DNA from: Oceanococcus sp041625325
GTDB lineage: Bacteria > Pseudomonadota > Gammaproteobacteria > Nevskiales > Oceanococcaceae
Direction of reading: 5' to 3'
Assembly: GCA_041625325.1 (NCBI GenBank)
Contig: JBFJTN010000028.1
Span: 1 to 25,027 of the forward strand
Length of the DNA: 25,027 bases
Shown here: piece by piece, positions 24,002 to 25,027 of the stretch
How the letters are laid out: every line of letters starts with the position of its first letter
How positions within the stretch are numbered: position 1 is the stretch's first letter
The notes under the pieces: generated by a model
Databases searched by the model: none
What the model saw: only the letters and a program-made list of their open reading frames with translations
What the model was told of the DNA's origin: nothing
Program-made: the position numbers and the translations under genes

Positions 24002-24016
24002 TTTGCAAATTGCAAA
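24002..24016. promoter_or_regulatory. Perfect inverted repeat, candidate activator site for cpaB
   Basis: TTTGCAA-A-TTGCAAA is AT-rich in a GC-rich region. Its GCAAATTGC core (24005-24013) starts 99 bases from the -24 end of the cpaB sigma-54 element, a normal distance for an enhancer-binding protein. A near copy lies at the same distance from the prepilin promoter. Confidence 0.5.
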
Positions 24017-24155
24017 GCATCCTGGCCAGCACCCCGCACGGTGGGCCGCAACACCTGCCGGTCGGACGGCAGACGGACTGCCCGATCTTGCCGCCCAGGT
24101 CGCAAGGGTAGGTCCCCTGCCTCTCTCTGGCAGGCACGGCGCCGACCCGTTATGC

Positions 24156-24183
24156 AAAAAAAAGCGACCCCGAAGGGTCGCTT
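24156..24183 (-). terminator. Rho-independent terminator of the small prepilin-like gene
   Basis: Minus-strand stem AAGCGACCC/GGGTCGCTT capped by a TTCG tetraloop (perfect 9-bp stem), then eight T's. It is 42 bases after the stop and separates this gene from cpaB, so cpaB needs its own promoter. Tetraloop and T tract make it a strong terminator. Confidence 0.93.
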
Positions 24184-24224
24184 GGGAGCGGCGGATCTTG
24201 TGATCCGCCTCCGGGGGTCCGGAA

Positions 24225-24605
24225 TTACTGAGTGCCGGCAGCAGCCGCGCTGGAAGAGCCCAGGGACGGCGCGACAGTGGCCAGGCCTTCGATGTTGTCG
24301 TTGGCCACGAAGGTGAACTCGGCGTTGTCACCAGCCGCGGCGTCAACCGCATCGCCGTAGCTCGAGCCGTCCACGATCGCCGTGTTGTTGGCGCTCTTCA
24401 GGCCGTTGAAGGCGTAGCTCTGATCCAGCTGGCCGATCGCCTCGGCGACGTCTTCCATTTCGGCGGTGGCGGCGTCACGCATCGTGACCAGACCGACGAT
24501 CATGCCGATCACCATCACGGTGACGATCAGAATCAGTTCGGAGGTCATGACGAAGCCGGCCTGCTTGCGGGTGTTGTTGGCGGTGTTGATGGTGATGTTG
24601 TTCAT
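24225..24605 (-). CDS. Small prepilin-like protein of the Tad locus
   Basis: 126 aa, ATG at 24605; a longer open frame upstream overlaps the promoter region and is rejected. N-terminal leader MNNITINTANNTRKQAG, then Phe18 with Glu23 (+6), then a hydrophobic helix ending VGLVTMRDA. This resembles a prepilin cleaved after Gly17, although a classical Flp pilin has Glu at +5. The following region DVAEAIGQLDQSYAFNGLKS and AIVDGSSYGDA are short, Gly/Ser-rich, mostly exposed segments. It is the only gene here with its own promoter and terminator, consistent with high expression of a major subunit. Pilin identity is inferred from leader, size and neighbours; no Flp signature was recognised. Confidence 0.72.
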   Translation of the reverse strand: MNNITINTANNTRKQAGFVMTSELILIVTVMVIGMIVGLVTMRDAATAEMEDVAEAIGQLDQSYAFNGLKSANNTAIVDGSSYGDAVDAAAGDNAEFTFVANDNIEGLATVAPSLGSSSAAAAGTQ

Positions 24606-24700
24606 GGTCTGTACCTGCTGGGAAATGAGAAAGGGTCGGAAATTTGTGTGTGCCCCGGTGCAGGCCGCTCGTTGCGGCGCTGCTCCTGCCAGCCTTCTTC

Positions 24701-24715
24701 GCACAGCCCGTGCCA
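24701..24715 (-). promoter_or_regulatory. Candidate sigma-54 promoter of the prepilin-like gene
   Basis: Minus-strand TGGCACG-GGCT-GTGC: perfect -24 element, four-base spacing, -12 GTGC (consensus TTGC). The predicted start is near 24690 with a leader of about 85 bases. The pattern is the same as at cpaB. Sigma-54 control is well known for type IV pilin genes such as Pseudomonas pilA. Confidence 0.6.
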
Positions 24716-24812
24716 GGTTTTGGAAGCGACACTTTTCCCTTTTTTTTCCATGTGTTACAGAATCTCCACAGGGAATCGTCCGGCTCGGACCGGAGCCCGC
24801 CGCGCAGCCTGA

Positions 24813-24827
24813 TTCGCAAATTGCCAC
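24813..24827. promoter_or_regulatory. Candidate activator site for the prepilin promoter
   Basis: TTCGCAAATTGCCAC matches 12 of 15 bases of the cpaB inverted repeat and keeps the GCAAATTGC core (24816-24824). The core starts 101 bases from the end of the -24 element, versus 99 at cpaB. Confidence 0.5.
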
Positions 24828-24987
24828 GCAGCCTGGTGGCTGCGCCCCGGCTCACGAGCCGACCGCGGCGGCCGGGCCATGGCGCCGGCCAAAGTCCGGC
24901 GCTGCATGACCTGCGCCCCGGTCGCCGGAGCGGCAGGGGGCGCCACCGCGCCCCTGCGGTGACCCTGTGCCACAACGGCAGCGCTGC

Positions 24988-25020
24988 CGCCCCGGCCGGT
25001 CACGAGCACGCCCCGGCCGG
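24988..25020. repeat. 12-bp direct repeat CGCCCCGGCCGG
   Basis: Two exact copies at 24988-24999 and 25009-25020, spaced 21 bases apart, two helical turns. It may continue beyond the window. In a GC-rich region chance is possible. Confidence 0.5.
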
Positions 25021-25027
25021 CACCGGC

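Larger units (their letters stand above)
23788..24155. promoter_or_regulatory. cpaB leader and upstream regulatory region (no gene)
   Basis: This 368-base gap holds the candidate sigma-54 element at 23892-23906, the block AGGAGCAGC at 23870-23878 (minus strand) and the inverted repeat TTTGCAAATTGCAAA at 24002-24016. Its left edge is the cpaB leader. No convincing coding sequence is seen on either strand; short open frames here lack a ribosome site and have shadow composition. Confidence 0.6.
24606..25027. promoter_or_regulatory. Leader and upstream control region of the prepilin-like gene (no gene)
   Basis: These 422 bases contain the candidate sigma-54 element at 24701-24715, an eight-T run at 24740-24747, the GCAAATTGC core at 24816-24824, small hairpins (GCAGCC/GGCTGC at 24828-24843, CGGCT/AGCCG at 24848-24861, and a bulged 24933-24957 hairpin) and a 12-bp direct repeat at 24988 and 25009. 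No credible coding sequence is seen. The left part is the leader of the prepilin-like gene; the right part runs off the window. Confidence 0.6.

Noticed and set aside
24755..25009. An 84-aa open frame on the minus strand at the right edge
   Set aside because: Arg/Ala/Pro-rich composition, no ribosome site, and it covers the candidate activator site and small hairpins.
1..25027. CRISPR array, tRNA, rRNA, insertion sequence or prophage
   Set aside because: No regularly spaced repeats, cloverleaf sequences, transposase or phage genes were seen by eye. The only tandem repeats are four CAGG units and a two-copy 12-bp repeat.

Overview
This is a GC-rich stretch of chromosome from a Gram-negative bacterium, most likely a gammaproteobacterium near the Xanthomonadales/Lysobacterales or Wenzhouxiangellaceae. 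The lineage is inferred from the 7Fe ferredoxin FdxA, an RlmI-type rRNA methyltransferase of 396 aa, a probable outer-membrane barrel protein, a GlyGly-CTERM exoprotease and Tad-type secretion genes. No tRNA, rRNA, CRISPR array, insertion sequence or phage gene was seen. Genes are tightly packed, with many 1-4 bp overlaps, and almost all of the window is coding.

Positions 1-6084 hold housekeeping and envelope genes: the tail of a probable methyltransferase, a small membrane protein, a DinB-like protein, a membrane-anchored ATP-grasp protein, a TauE/SafE exporter, a DoxX-like protein on the minus strand, a secreted trypsin-like protease with a GlyGly-CTERM tail, a GNAT acetyltransferase and an RDD membrane protein. 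Positions 6104-11985 hold a membrane-anchored DNA/RNA non-specific endonuclease, a beta-barrel-like outer-membrane protein, a Zn-ribbon Nudix hydrolase, fdxA, a small fibronectin-like protein, a PhzF/HCCA-isomerase pair, an unknown protein and a low-molecular-weight tyrosine phosphatase.

Positions 12120-16879 hold a proline-rich lipoprotein closed by a strong terminator. A three-gene signalling operon follows: Ser/Thr kinase-TM-TPR, a histidine kinase without a recognisable sensor domain, and a LuxR-type response regulator, joined by ATGA overlaps. Convergent to it is rlmI.

Positions 18232-25027 are the most interesting part: a compact Tad-like pilus or secretion locus on the minus strand. 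The order of transcription is a small prepilin-like gene, terminator, cpaB/rcpC, tadA, tadB, tadC, a large Cys-rich prepilin-like gene, and a small protein related to the first one. No secretin (RcpA/CpaC), TadZ/CpaE or prepilin peptidase is visible. The small prepilin gene and cpaB each have a sigma-54-like -24/-12 element (TGGCACG-N4-GTGC). Each also has the same GCAAATTGC inverted repeat about 100 bp further upstream and the same AGGAGCAGC block just downstream. This suggests that one enhancer-binding activator, not encoded in the window, co-regulates two transcription units that build one surface structure. The three prepilin-related proteins look like a mix-and-match set. The first and the large one share an N-terminal QAGF...E...RDA membrane segment; the first and the last share a GQLDQSYA...GSS.GDA C-terminal segment (28 of 42 aligned residues identical).
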